Assembly (NCBI RefSeq): GCF_007570935.1
Contig: NZ_VLLR01000001.1
Span: 1-64,000, forward strand
DNA from: Lactobacillus sp. LL6
GTDB taxonomy: Bacteria > Bacillota > Bacilli > Lactobacillales > Lactobacillaceae
Direction: 5' to 3'
DNA: 64,000 bases
Part shown: in pieces, positions 19,450 through 27,806 of the stretch
Layout: each line of letters opens with the position of its first letter
How positions within the stretch are numbered: the first letter of the stretch is position 1
Position numbers and translations under genes: made by a program
Notes under the pieces: generated by a model
What the model saw: only the letters and a program-made list of their open reading frames with translations
What the model was told of the DNA's origin: nothing
The model's database searches: none

Positions 19450-20532
19450 ATGAGTCAAGTAAAATCAGCAATTGTTGTTGGTGGTTCGCTTGCTGGAATG
19501 ATGGCAGCTTTAGCTTTATCACAAAAAGGTATTTCATCAACTATTTTAGAGAGAGCACCAAAGCAAGACCGTCGTGGTGCGGTTTTATCTGTTCATGCCG
19601 GTGCTCGTGATCAATCGTCATTAGCGCACTTTTTAAGGGCTGTTGCGGCAGGAGATGGTCGTGGAATCGAGTCTTGGCGAATGATTCACCAACGTCTTCA
19701 ACGTGCCGTAGAACAAGATCCAAATATTCAAATCAAATATGATGTTCGTGTTAAGAAAGTTTCTCAAAATGGGACATCTGCAACCGCAATTACAGATAAT
19801 GAAAAATATACTGCAGATCTGTTAGTTGGTGCAGATGGTGGTCACAGTCAAGTGCGGAAGTACGTTAATCCCGAACAACCTACGGCAGAATTTGCTGGGT
19901 ATCAACTATGGGTAGGGATTGTAGAAGAAGACCGTTTGCCAGAAAATTTGTGGTTAGATCAAAATACCCCAGACTTTATGCAATATGATGGCGAAAGAGG
20001 AGATTTTCTTTTTGCTTTAGTTACTCCTGGTATGGATGGCAGCACGCAACGAGGACATCGCCAGTTAGGAATTGCTTGGTATGATAATAGTCGCAATGAG
20101 TACCTATATCAGTCTGGTGCTGTGAAGAAAAATCAAGTAATTCACTCTTTAAATGGTGCTAGTTTTCCAAATGAATTAAAAAATGAATTGCGTAAGGAAG
20201 CTAAACATTGTTTTCCAGCTAGCTATGCTAAAGCAGTTGAAATTGCTTTGGAAAACAATTTTATGGTAGGCACCCCAATTAGTGAATATGTTGCCACCAA
20301 AATATCACGTGGTCCGATTACTTTGGTGGGGGATGCTGCACATGCTTTAACTCCAATGACAGCTAATGGGTTTAATACTTCGCTAGATGATGCAGCAATC
20401 TTAGCCGAACTTACCGATAAGTATGATAATGGTAGTGAAATTATGGTTGAGTTTGAAAATGAACGCTTGCCAATTATTCGCAGAGTAGTGCAAGCTGGCC
20501 AGTCATTTAGTCGTAGCTATGCTGGTAGATGA
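19450..20532 (+). CDS. FAD-dependent monooxygenase
   Basis: Group A flavin monooxygenases use NAD(P)H and FAD to hydroxylate aromatic or related substrates. The 360 residues show the dinucleotide fold VVGGSLAGMMAA near residue 10 and the GADGGHSQVRK (DG) motif near 129. GDAAHALTPMTANGFNTSLDDA (FAD ribityl contact) lies near 295. GGAGGG lies before the ATG. It heads a run of five same-strand genes with small gaps or overlaps. The substrate cannot be told from sequence. Confidence 0.88.
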   Translation: MSQVKSAIVVGGSLAGMMAALALSQKGISSTILERAPKQDRRGAVLSVHAGARDQSSLAHFLRAVAAGDGRGIESWRMIHQRLQRAVEQDPNIQIKYDVRVKKVSQNGTSATAITDNEKYTADLLVGADGGHSQVRKYVNPEQPTAEFAGYQLWVGIVEEDRLPENLWLDQNTPDFMQYDGERGDFLFALVTPGMDGSTQRGHRQLGIAWYDNSRNEYLYQSGAVKKNQVIHSLNGASFPNELKNELRKEAKHCFPASYAKAVEIALENNFMVGTPISEYVATKISRGPITLVGDAAHALTPMTANGFNTSLDDAAILAELTDKYDNGSEIMVEFENERLPIIRRVVQAGQSFSRSYAGR

Positions 20533-20550
20533 TAGAAGGTGAAGATAATT

Positions 20551-20919
20551 ATGAATGATATTAAATCAATTTTGCCGCAATTATTGAATCAATTAACAAA
20601 ATTAAATCAATTGGGCGAAGAAGAGAATAATCCAGAATTGGTAAGACAGAGTAAGATTGCTAAAAATCAAATTCAAGAACAAATTCAATATTTTGATTTG
20701 CAAAGTGATATTCAAGATATTCAAGGTACTTTAGGTCAAACTTTAATTGCAACTATTAAAAACTTACGAGACTTAGAAAAACAATATTCTGCGATAGCAG
20801 CTAATGAGGAAATTAATAATTTTCTCCAAAATGATCGTCGCTTGTTTTGGAAATTTCAAGGCTACTTAAATTACTCTCCTGATGTTGATCCAGACGGAGA
20901 ACAGCTATTTATCCCATAA
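20551..20919 (+). CDS. Hypothetical alpha-helical protein in the redox operon
   Basis: Not recognised. The start chosen is ATG 20551 with GAAGGTGAAG upstream. The 122 residues are Gln/Asn/Leu-rich and predicted to be almost entirely helical up to about residue 95, with no signal peptide or membrane segment. It ends 12 bases before the aldo-keto reductase, so it is part of the operon. It could be a small partner or stability protein, but nothing in it shows this. Confidence 0.7.
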   Translation: MNDIKSILPQLLNQLTKLNQLGEEENNPELVRQSKIAKNQIQEQIQYFDLQSDIQDIQGTLGQTLIATIKNLRDLEKQYSAIAANEEINNFLQNDRRLFWKFQGYLNYSPDVDPDGEQLFIP

Positions 20920-20931
20920 GGAGGAAGAATA

Positions 20932-21774
20932 ATGGAATACGTAACATTAAACAATGGTGTTAAAATGCCTAAATTAGGCTTTGGAGTTTATCAAGTTGAA
21001 GACCAAGATGAATGTGAACAAAGCGTCTTATCGGCATTAAATGCTGGTTATAGATTGTTAGATACTTCAGCAGCCTATTTCAATGAAGAAGCCGTTGGAA
21101 ACGCAATTAAGAAAAGTAACGTTGCTCGTGAAGATTTATTTATTACTACCAAGTTATGGATTCAAGATGCTAGTTATGAAAGAGCAAAGAAAGCATTTGA
21201 AACTTCTTTGAAAAAATTGCAATTAGATTATCTTGATTTATATTTAATCCATCAACCATTTGGGGATTACTATGGTGCTTGGCATGCGATGGAAGAATTG
21301 TATAAAGAAGGAAAAATTAGAGCAATTGGAGTATCAAATTTTGGTAGTGATCGATTGGTTGATTTGATTTTAAATAATGAAGTTACACCAGCTATTAATC
21401 AAATCGAATACCATCCATACTTTCAACAAAAAGATGCTATAAAAGTTATGAAAGATGAAAATGTACAACCAGAGGCCTGGAGTCCATTAGGTCATGGTGG
21501 TCAAATTTTGAAAAATCCAATCTTGGCAGAAATTGCAGAGAAATATCATAAATCAATTGCTCAAGTGATTTTGCGTTGGGATCTACAAAGTAAGGTTGTT
21601 ACAATTCCTAAGTCAGTTCATCAAGAAAGAATTGAAAGTAATTTTGATATTTTTGATTTTGAGTTGACCAAAGTTGAAATGGACATCATTTCTTCGTTAG
21701 ATCGGAATGAATTCATTGCTGATCTGCATGATGTGGATTTAGTTAAACAATTAAATGAATTGAAGGTTCGCTAA
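20932..21774 (+). CDS. Aldo/keto reductase
   Basis: NADPH-dependent carbonyl reductase of the 2,5-diketo-gluconate reductase-like group. The 280 residues carry LLDTSAAYFNEEAVG (catalytic Asp and Tyr), LDYLDLYLIHQPFGDYYG (His) and the cofactor motif VVTIPKSVHQERI. AAGGAGG lies before the ATG. Its stop codon overlaps the start of the next gene (TAATG). It is a distant paralogue of the reductase at 54892. Confidence 0.95.
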   Translation: MEYVTLNNGVKMPKLGFGVYQVEDQDECEQSVLSALNAGYRLLDTSAAYFNEEAVGNAIKKSNVAREDLFITTKLWIQDASYERAKKAFETSLKKLQLDYLDLYLIHQPFGDYYGAWHAMEELYKEGKIRAIGVSNFGSDRLVDLILNNEVTPAINQIEYHPYFQQKDAIKVMKDENVQPEAWSPLGHGGQILKNPILAEIAEKYHKSIAQVILRWDLQSKVVTIPKSVHQERIESNFDIFDFELTKVEMDIISSLDRNEFIADLHDVDLVKQLNELKVR

Positions 21775-22121
21775 TGCAAAAGCTTATAATTGAAAGCAAT
21801 AGTTATCAAATCAACTTATATCATAATCAAACTGCCCTTAGCCTTTTAAAGAAATTACCACTCCAAATTAATTATCAACCTTTTTCTAATATTGAAATTT
21901 ATGGTCAGATTTCTAGCTTAAATTATGATGAAACAGCTACTAGTCGCTCTGCTATTGCAGGTCAATTGAAATATTGCTTGGAATATAATTCTTTAGTGCT
22001 AGTCTGTCAAAATCATCAGGATATTTTTGATGAAGTTGATTTAGGAACTGTTGAAATAAGTCTTAATGAATTACAGCATTTAGCACACACTAGTGGAAGT
22101 TTTGAGATAAAAAACGATTAG
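21774..22121 (+). CDS. Cyclophilin-like fold protein
   Basis: The 115 residues resemble the bacterial Cyclophil_like group: small beta-barrel proteins of unknown activity, often found beside reductases. The visible pattern is LSLLKKLPLQINYQPF followed by a Gly/acid-containing region (LVLVCQNH, DLGTVEIS). It is translationally coupled to the aldo/keto reductase. The family assignment is from memory of the pattern and moderate. Confidence 0.55.
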   Translation: MQKLIIESNSYQINLYHNQTALSLLKKLPLQINYQPFSNIEIYGQISSLNYDETATSRSAIAGQLKYCLEYNSLVLVCQNHQDIFDEVDLGTVEISLNELQHLAHTSGSFEIKND

Positions 22122-22131
22122 GATAAAAAAG

Positions 22132-22854
22132 ATGAAGAAAGTTTTTATTACAGGTTCAACTACCGGTTTAGGATTTTTAGCGGGTAAAAAATTAATTGAA
22201 GATGGTAATGAAGTTTATCTTCATGCTAGAAACCATGCTAAAGCAGTTAAATTAAGCAAACAATTACCAGGTATTAAAGGGATTGCAATAGGTGATCTTA
22301 GTAAGCCTGATGAAGTTAAAAAAATTGCTGAACAAGTTAATTCATGGGGAAAATTTGATGCAATTATTCATAATGCCGGAGTATATACTAGTGACTCTAA
22401 TTTAACTTATCGGGTTAATGTTGCAGCACCATATGTATTGACTTGTTTAATCCATAGACCACAGCGATTAATTTATGTTGCTTCAGGGATGCATATTGGA
22501 GCACAATTAGATATTGATCATATAGAAGATAGTCTTGATTATTCTGCTTCTAAACTAGCTGTAATGTTGTTAATGAAAAGGTTTGCACGTGCTTTTGATA
22601 ATACTGCTGTAAATGCCGTTGACCCTGGTTGGGTGCCGACAAGAATGGGCGGCAGTGCAGCCAATGATGATCTAGAGGAAGGGTATTTAGGTCAAGTTTG
22701 GTTGAGTCAAAGTGATGATTCATTAACGCAAGAATCTGGAAATTGTTTTTATCATCGTCAACTTGAAAAATATGATCAACGAGTAGATGATAAAAAGCTT
22801 CAAGATGACTTATGTGAGAAATTGGCTGTGCTAACCAAAATTAAGCTTAAATAA
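22132..22854 (+). CDS. Short-chain dehydrogenase/reductase
   Basis: An NAD(P)-dependent oxidoreductase of the SDR superfamily. The 240 residues show the Rossmann motif TGSTTGLGFLAG near residue 7 and IIHNAG near 81. The catalytic Ser is in the YVASGMHIG region and YSASKLAV gives Tyr and Lys. VDPGWVPTRMGG follows. It is the last gene of the island operon. Together with the monooxygenase and reductase it suggests conversion of a hydroxylated or carbonyl compound. Confidence 0.9.
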   Translation: MKKVFITGSTTGLGFLAGKKLIEDGNEVYLHARNHAKAVKLSKQLPGIKGIAIGDLSKPDEVKKIAEQVNSWGKFDAIIHNAGVYTSDSNLTYRVNVAAPYVLTCLIHRPQRLIYVASGMHIGAQLDIDHIEDSLDYSASKLAVMLLMKRFARAFDNTAVNAVDPGWVPTRMGGSAANDDLEEGYLGQVWLSQSDDSLTQESGNCFYHRQLEKYDQRVDDKKLQDDLCEKLAVLTKIKLK

Positions 22855-23473
22855 TGGCAGGACGAATAATGACTTCATAATTAGAATTTATAGTAAAGAA
22901 CATCTAAGAGTAATTTGATTCTTGGGTGTTTTTTCGGTACTACGTCAAGACTTTTAATACTGGATATAGGTGTAATGGATCGTTGCTTGTCGATGTAACA
23001 ATTTAATAAATGCTTTCGGTGCAATAAATAAGTTATCGGTGCAAAATTGGTTGATTTTGCACTGATAATAGGCAACTATGTTAATTATTTGAAATAAAAT
23101 AAAAATAGCGACAACCGAAAGTAGTGTCATACTATAATTTAAATGCAACAAAGATGAAGAGTACTTAAGCACAGTGGTTTAGTCATCACAGCTCGAAAAG
23201 CTTTAAGTACTTTAACTGATTTAGGTCTCTTAGAACGTTTATGCTACATCTTCAACTTCGCCTAAAACCTATTACACTATAAAGAACAAAAACAGTAAGA
23301 TATAGAGTTACGAATAGTAGTTTATAGTGTGGTATATCATAGATTGGCATCATGGATAAATCCTTGTTGTGATGCCATTTGAACAAAGTTTTTGACCAAA
23401 AATCAACACGAATCTTAACACGTTTTGATAAGAACCTAGTCATACCAATGCTTTGATTACTCTAAAAATGCGA
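22855..23473. other. Gene-poor decayed stretch at the right end of the island
   Basis: No intact gene. A run near 23172-23250 reads as a winged-helix or Fic-type fragment (TARKALSTLTDLGLLER) with no start and an early stop. This indicates a decayed gene. The AACACG motifs near 23406 face similar ones at the left end. The rest is AT-rich without clear coding signal. Confidence 0.4.
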
Positions 23474-23486
23474 CTCTAGTCAGCAT
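23474..23486 (+). repeat. att-like copy of the tRNA-Thr 3' end
   Basis: CTCTAGTCAGCAT is identical to the last 12 bases of the tRNA plus one following base at 18048-18060. No other part of a tRNA is present, so this is a duplicated attachment core, not a broken tRNA. Confidence 0.75.
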
Positions 23487-23528
23487 AAAGTAAGACTCAA
23501 CCAGAAGGTTGGGTCTTTTTTGTTGTAA
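23485..23528 (+). terminator. tRNA-Thr terminator, left copy of a 44-bp direct repeat
   Basis: A hairpin GACTCAACC/GGTTGGGTC and a T6 run. The 44-base block is identical to 26814-26857. It directly follows the att-like repeat, as expected if it was the original terminator of tRNA copy 1. Confidence 0.8.
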
Positions 23529-23595
23529 TAAAGTAGTTTAAACTAAATATAAAAACATATACTTTAATATGTTTAGTTTGTTTATATAAAATTTT

Positions 23596-23700
23596 TTAGT
23601 ATAAAATATTGACTATCTGTTCAACTTCTAAACGAAATAAATCGTTAATTTTTTCAAGGTTAAATAGAGCAGAAGCAATATTTTTGATAAAATCATTCAT
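23596..23700 (-). CDS. Small ORF divergent from the Rgg regulator (doubtful)
   Basis: A 34-residue reading frame (MNDFIKNIASALFNLEKIND...) on the strand opposite to the adjacent Rgg gene, in the position where Rgg systems often encode their pheromone. AAGAAGAG lies about 10 bases before the ATG. It is amphipathic, not strongly hydrophobic, so it does not look like a normal SHP. It may equally be the remnant of a bacteriocin or immunity gene. Confidence 0.35.
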   Translation of the reverse strand: MNDFIKNIASALFNLEKINDLFRLEVEQIVNILY

Positions 23701-23853
23701 GACGGAATTCTCTTCTTTCTGTAGATGCTTTTGGTTTAAATCAATCGTACAGGAGGAGAAGTCCTTTTTTAATATCAAAATTAATTATCTAAAGTTAATA
23801 ATATAAAATTTGTATTATTTTTATTGAGATAATCCAAATTTTAGGAAGAGAAA

Positions 23854-24669
23854 ATGTATATGAAAATTAATGAAGCTTTGAAGGATTTGAGAACAGAATT
23901 AGGTTTAACACAAAAAGAAATGATTGAAAAAACAAATATTACTGTAACTCATTATTCTAAGATGGAAAAAGGACAGAATAGAATATTTGTTGAAGATTTA
24001 ATTGAGATTCTAGATAGACGACATATTTCAATAAATTATTTTTTTGGTAAATATTTTAAAGATAACGAAAAAAATCTTAATATTTCAGAAAAATTAAATG
24101 AAGCATTTTATGAAAAAAATTTGGTTAAAGTTAAAAGAATAAAAGAACAAATTTTTGCCGATAGAACTTCTAGTAATGAATTAAAAGATAGGGCTATTTT
24201 AATTATTAATATATTAAGCCCTAATGAGGCTCCTCTGGCTATTGATAAGGCAATGAAAGATTTTTTTAAATATAAAAATTGGACACAAAATGATAATGCA
24301 ATTACTATTTTAAGTAATTCAATAAGACAGAATAATTTATCTAGTATCAAATCATTAGTATTAAAATTGATAAAATCATATCCAAATTTAAGTGAATGTA
24401 CTGTATCTAAACAAAGAAAATTGATTACAGTAGGAATTAATTATTTATATAATTCGAGAAAATCACATATTAACTTAAATAATGATGTAACTATTCAAAT
24501 ATTAAATTGGTTAAAAAGTATGTCAAATATTCCAGAATTAGGTATTCTAAAAGAATTATATATGTACTTTTTGGCATTATACACTGGTCATAATAAAATT
24601 GCTGAAAACATAAAAGAAGTATTAAAAATTACAGGATTTGAAAATATAAGTGAACAGTTACCCAACTAA
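23854..24669 (+). CDS. Rgg/GadR/MutR-family transcriptional regulator
   Basis: Rgg proteins join an N-terminal XRE helix-turn-helix to a helical repeat domain that binds a short peptide. The 271 residues show the HTH LRTELGLTQKEMIEKTNITVTHYSKMEKGQ (residues about 11-42) and a helical C-terminal region. AGGAAGAG lies before the first ATG. A second ATG two codons on is also possible. Downstream genes are ABC-transporter parts. Rgg genes commonly control adjacent bacteriocin or peptide loci, so this may be the regulator of a decayed bacteriocin locus. Confidence 0.85.
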   Translation: MYMKINEALKDLRTELGLTQKEMIEKTNITVTHYSKMEKGQNRIFVEDLIEILDRRHISINYFFGKYFKDNEKNLNISEKLNEAFYEKNLVKVKRIKEQIFADRTSSNELKDRAILIINILSPNEAPLAIDKAMKDFFKYKNWTQNDNAITILSNSIRQNNLSSIKSLVLKLIKSYPNLSECTVSKQRKLITVGINYLYNSRKSHINLNNDVTIQILNWLKSMSNIPELGILKELYMYFLALYTGHNKIAENIKEVLKITGFENISEQLPN

Positions 24670-24683
24670 TCCCCAATGAGGGG

Positions 24684-25034
24684 ATTTTTAAGTATTTTAA
24701 AAATAAATATTTTATATTATCAAAAATTGGACTAACTTCTTTTTCAAAAAATAAATTAAATGATATACAACTTGAAAAAGATGGAATTTCAATTTCTGGA
24801 GGACAGAAACAAAAAATAGAATTAGCCAGAGCGCTTTATTCAAATAAAACATTGATTTTAGCGGATGAAATTACAGCCAATTTAGATAAAAAAAATGCAG
24901 AAAAAATTAGAACATTGCTCTTTAATATGGATAATCCTGTTGTAGAAGTAGCTCATCATTTTAATATTAAAGATAAAAGATACACTAAAATTTTCATATT
25001 AAATAATAACGGCAATTTGGAAAGAGTAAAGTGA
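24684..25034 (+). pseudogene. Remnant of an ABC exporter ATP-binding domain
   Basis: Only the last third of an ATP-binding domain remains: signature ISISGGQKQKIELARAL, Walker B TLILADEITANLD, and the H-loop VVEVAHHF. There is no start codon, Walker A or membrane domain upstream; the preceding bases are the end of the Rgg gene. The closest type is the ATPase of a bacteriocin or peptide exporter such as the one at 56964. A reading frame from ATG 24852 has no ribosome binding site. The stop overlaps the next gene's GTG. Confidence 0.8.
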
Positions 25035-25918
25035 GTAATTTTATGGAAAAGACATTATTAAAGGTTTGTAATTTGAAAAAATATTATGGTAAAAAATTAA
25101 TTTTAAATAATATTTCTTGTTCGATTAATCAAGGAGAGATAGTAGGATTAATAGGTCATAATGGAGTAGGAAAAACGACCCTTATGAAATGTATTTTAGG
25201 AACGACTAATTATGATTATGGAAGTCGTATTTTTGATAATAATAAAATTAAAAATAAAGAATGTTTGCAAAATACAGGAGCATTAATTGAACATCCGGGT
25301 ATATATCCTTTTTTAACAGGAAAAGAAAATATTGAGTTGTTAAATAGTGTATATTCTACCCGAAAACTTACATATTTGCTAAATAAATTTCAAATGGAAT
25401 CTTTTATTAATCAAAAAGTATCATCTTATTCTTTGGGAATGCAACAAAAATTAGGAATTATAGAGGCTTTTTTGTCAGGAAGTAAACTTGTAATTTTAGA
25501 TGAACCTATCAATGCCCTAGATCCAATGTCCGTAAAAAAATTTAGAGAAGCCATTGAATATTTTAAAAATAAAGGAATTACATTTCTAATATCTACTCAT
25601 ATAATTGATGAAATTTCTAAAGTAGCAGATAAATTATGGATTCTAAATAAAAAGGAGTTAACAGAATTAAATAATAAAAGAAATACAATACATATCGTTA
25701 CAGTAGATACATCTAATAATGCTAAGCTAAAACAAATTTTAAAGGTCAAAAATATAAAATATCACAATAAAGAAGATAAAGTGGTGATTAAGTGTAATTC
25801 ATCGTTTGAAGTAGGAGAATGGATTACAACTATAGTAAAAAATAAACTTAATATTGATTATTTGGATATAAATAAGAATGATTTAGAAGATGAAGTATTG
25901 AAGATTATGGAGAGATAA
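25031..25918 (+). CDS. ABC transporter ATP-binding protein (LanF/BcrA-like)
   Basis: The ATPase of a two-component efflux pump of the bacitracin/lantibiotic-immunity type. The 295 residues include Walker A GHNGVGKTTLMK near 45, signature SYSLGMQQKLGI near 135, Walker B LVILDEPINALDP near 157 and the switch His in STHIID. A C-terminal extension of about 80 residues follows. The start GTG 25031 overlaps the remnant's stop; ATG 25043 is the alternative. The permease gene follows without a gap. Both have low GC compared with the flanks. Self-immunity or peptide efflux is the probable role. Confidence 0.85.
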   Translation: MSNFMEKTLLKVCNLKKYYGKKLILNNISCSINQGEIVGLIGHNGVGKTTLMKCILGTTNYDYGSRIFDNNKIKNKECLQNTGALIEHPGIYPFLTGKENIELLNSVYSTRKLTYLLNKFQMESFINQKVSSYSLGMQQKLGIIEAFLSGSKLVILDEPINALDPMSVKKFREAIEYFKNKGITFLISTHIIDEISKVADKLWILNKKELTELNNKRNTIHIVTVDTSNNAKLKQILKVKNIKYHNKEDKVVIKCNSSFEVGEWITTIVKNKLNIDYLDINKNDLEDEVLKIMER

Positions 25919-26641
25919 ATGGACAAACTTATAAAAATTGAACTTAAAAAAATTTTTAAAAGAACGCAAACTCAATTAATACTTATTTTATTATTATTTT
26001 TATATGTGTTTATGATAATAATTACAAAATTATTTCACATTTTTAATGTGAACTTTGTAATAGAAAATAGTTTTTCTACACTTCAGTTTTTTCCATTAGC
26101 TCTAATAATTTTTACAACATCGAGTGTAGCTATAGAATATCAAACTGGCGCAATAAAAAATTTAGTATGTACTATTCAGAAAAGATATAAAATAGTTATT
26201 TCTAAATTTATAGCTTTAGTGATTACTAGTTTTTTTATGTATGTAAGCATTTTAGTTTTGAATTTTTTAACTGCGAAATTTATTTTTTTAGCTCCTAATA
26301 AGATAATTAGGTATTCTTGTTTATGGACAATCGGTTCTAGTATTGAAAGTATATACTTGATAAGTTTTTCGTTAGTTTTAGCCTTTATTTTTTATAATCA
26401 AGCAATTTCTGTTTCACTCAGTGTTCTTACTTATTTTTTAGCTAATTTAATAGACGGGAGTATATTCTCAATGATAAAACACTTTGAAATAATAAAATAT
26501 AATCCCATTAATCTGTTTAATTTTAAAATGGAATTAGTAGATTCTTCGTTTATTAAACAAACTCATTTAAGTATGAGTGATTTTTTATATTTATTTATAA
26601 TTTATATTTGTGTAAATATAATTTTTAGCATATTTTTTTAA
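25919..26641 (+). CDS. ABC-2 type permease (LanE/LanG-like)
   Basis: The membrane partner of the preceding ATPase. The 240 residues show about six hydrophobic helices and the typical start LIKIELKKIFKRTQTQLILILL, with SVAIEYQTGAIKNLVCT after the second helix. This pattern is seen in lantibiotic-immunity and bacitracin-type permeases. The C-terminus ends within a hydrophobic helix (IIFSIFF), so the gene could be slightly truncated. The gap 26642-26813 after it contains no recognisable gene. Confidence 0.8.
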   Translation: MDKLIKIELKKIFKRTQTQLILILLLFLYVFMIIITKLFHIFNVNFVIENSFSTLQFFPLALIIFTTSSVAIEYQTGAIKNLVCTIQKRYKIVISKFIALVITSFFMYVSILVLNFLTAKFIFLAPNKIIRYSCLWTIGSSIESIYLISFSLVLAFIFYNQAISVSLSVLTYFLANLIDGSIFSMIKHFEIIKYNPINLFNFKMELVDSSFIKQTHLSMSDFLYLFIIYICVNIIFSIFF

Positions 26642-26813
26642 ATATAAAAGATCTTTAAAATGTCTTCTGTATTCTTTTATATTGGGACTAGAAGAGCTAC
26701 ATACTTTTTCTTTTTATTTGTTAAAAGAAATGGATAAGGCTTCATCGGATTTGCCATTCTTCTAATTAAATGGTCAGCTTATCTTGAATTTTATTTAAAG
26801 TAAAAAATCGCAT

Positions 26814-26857
26814 ATAAAGTAAGACTCAACCAGAAGGTTGGGTCTTTTTTGTTGTAA
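26814..26857 (+). terminator. Right copy of the 44-bp terminator repeat
   Basis: Identical to 23485-23528. The two copies bracket the Rgg-ABC block (3.3 kb), so a recombination event between them would remove it cleanly. Confidence 0.8.
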
Positions 26858-26885
26858 AATTAATGAATTTTTTATTCAAAAAGGC

Positions 26886-26913
26886 TTGCTTTTTTTAGCA
26901 TATTTGGTAAGAT
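26886..26913 (+). promoter_or_regulatory. Promoter of the second tRNA-Thr gene
   Basis: TTGCTT and TAAGAT with a 16-base spacer, 12 bases before the tRNA. It shares AAAAGGCTTGC with the first copy's promoter, but the rest differs. Confidence 0.6.
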
Positions 26914-26925
26914 ATTAATTGTATT

Positions 26926-26998
26926 GCTGACTTAGCTCAGTTGGCAGAGCACGTCACTAGTAATGATGAGGTCGGAGGTTCGAATCCTCTAGTCAGCA
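26926..26998 (+). tRNA. tRNA-Thr, anticodon AGT (copy 2)
   Basis: Identical over all 73 bases to the gene at 17987. It is followed directly by its own terminator. The two copies delimit the accessory region. Confidence 0.95.
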
Positions 26999-27004
26999 TG
27001 AAGC

Positions 27005-27034
27005 AAGACCCAACCGGAAGGTTGGGTCTTTTTT
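27005..27034 (+). terminator. Terminator after tRNA-Thr copy 2
   Basis: AGACCCAACC/GGTTGGGTCT stem and T run. It is a diverged relative of the 44-bp repeat hairpins. Confidence 0.85.
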
Positions 27035-27086
27035 GTTGTTATAACAAAACCCAAATTGTATCAAATATGACACAATTTTGGCTATT

Positions 27087-27806
27087 TTAATTTCTACTAT
27101 AATTTCTCTGAATGATTTTAGTTGCAAATATGCAAACAATCCACCATAGTAATAATTTCCCGATAATAATTAATAAATCGTAATTTAGAATATCCTTATC
27201 TAATATCCAGTCTAAGATATTGCTAATAGGGAAAAGTGTAGCAAAAATCTTCAACCAAGTAGGATATTGGGCTACTGGAATAATTACTCCCGATAACAAA
27301 ACTAAAGATGCACTAATGAAGTTGGTAAGCCAATATGGATTTTCTTTTTTAATACCTAAGATGCTGCCGAAATATCCGAGTAAAGCCAAAGTTATAACGA
27401 CTAAAGGCAGGCTCAGAATTAATTTTCCAAGTAAGTGAATCTCTTTAAGAGCAAATAATCCAATTATTCCTAAGACTAAAATTTCGCAACTTGCCGTAAC
27501 GCCAGCAATAATGAACTTCGGCAGCCAATATCTTCTAAAAGAAGGTCTGATGGAAAAGACTTCATCAGTCATTGCGATGTTTTGATCATAGACACTTGAA
27601 GCAGATATAACGCCGATTCCTGTTGCAATGGCAGTTGTAATAATCGTTCCAAGCAAAATACGACTATAATCTTGAGTTGAATTAAATGCAATCAGCAAAA
27701 ACATTACCAGGGAAATAATAGGCATTAAAAAATAGTCTACTAGGATAGTTTGAAAACTATCAAAATTTGCAACTGAACGCAAAGTTACACGATAAGTTGA
27801 ACTCAA
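27087..27806 (-). CDS. ABC-2 type permease, second subunit
   Basis: The 239 residues contain six predicted membrane helices and fit an ABC-2 permease. It overlaps the upstream permease by 4 bases (ATGA-type coupling) and is the last gene of a three-gene minus-strand operon. The transported substrate is unknown; drug or peptide efflux is the usual role of this arrangement. Confidence 0.8.
   Translation of the reverse strand: MSSTYRVTLRSVANFDSFQTILVDYFLMPIISLVMFLLIAFNSTQDYSRILLGTIITTAIATGIGVISASSVYDQNIAMTDEVFSIRPSFRRYWLPKFIIAGVTASCEILVLGIIGLFALKEIHLLGKLILSLPLVVITLALLGYFGSILGIKKENPYWLTNFISASLVLLSGVIIPVAQYPTWLKIFATLFPISNILDWILDKDILNYDLLIIIGKLLLWWIVCIFATKIIQRNYSRN

Larger units (their letters stand above)
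18061..23486. mobile_element. Genomic island inserted at the tRNA-Thr 3' end
   Basis: The last 13 bases of the tRNA plus the next base (CTCTAGTCAGCAT, 18048-18060) recur at 23474-23486. Only after that second copy comes the T-rich hairpin that looks like the original tRNA terminator. Between the copies lie a LysR regulator, a five-gene redox operon and decayed sequence. No intact integrase is present. AACACG-type motifs (ACACGTTTCTTAACACG near 18143; ACACGAATCTTAACACG near 23406) occur near both ends and may be remnants of integrase arm sites or of an integrase gene. Island status is inferred from the att-like repeat. Confidence 0.7.

Noticed and set aside
23252-23443. Minus-strand 63-codon frame at the island right end as a gene
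   Set aside because: There is no ribosome binding site and the composition is not protein-like; it overlaps decayed sequence and AACACG motifs.
24852-25034. A 60-residue stand-alone gene
   Set aside because: It is only part of a longer ATPase remnant with clear homology upstream of the ATG and no ribosome binding site.
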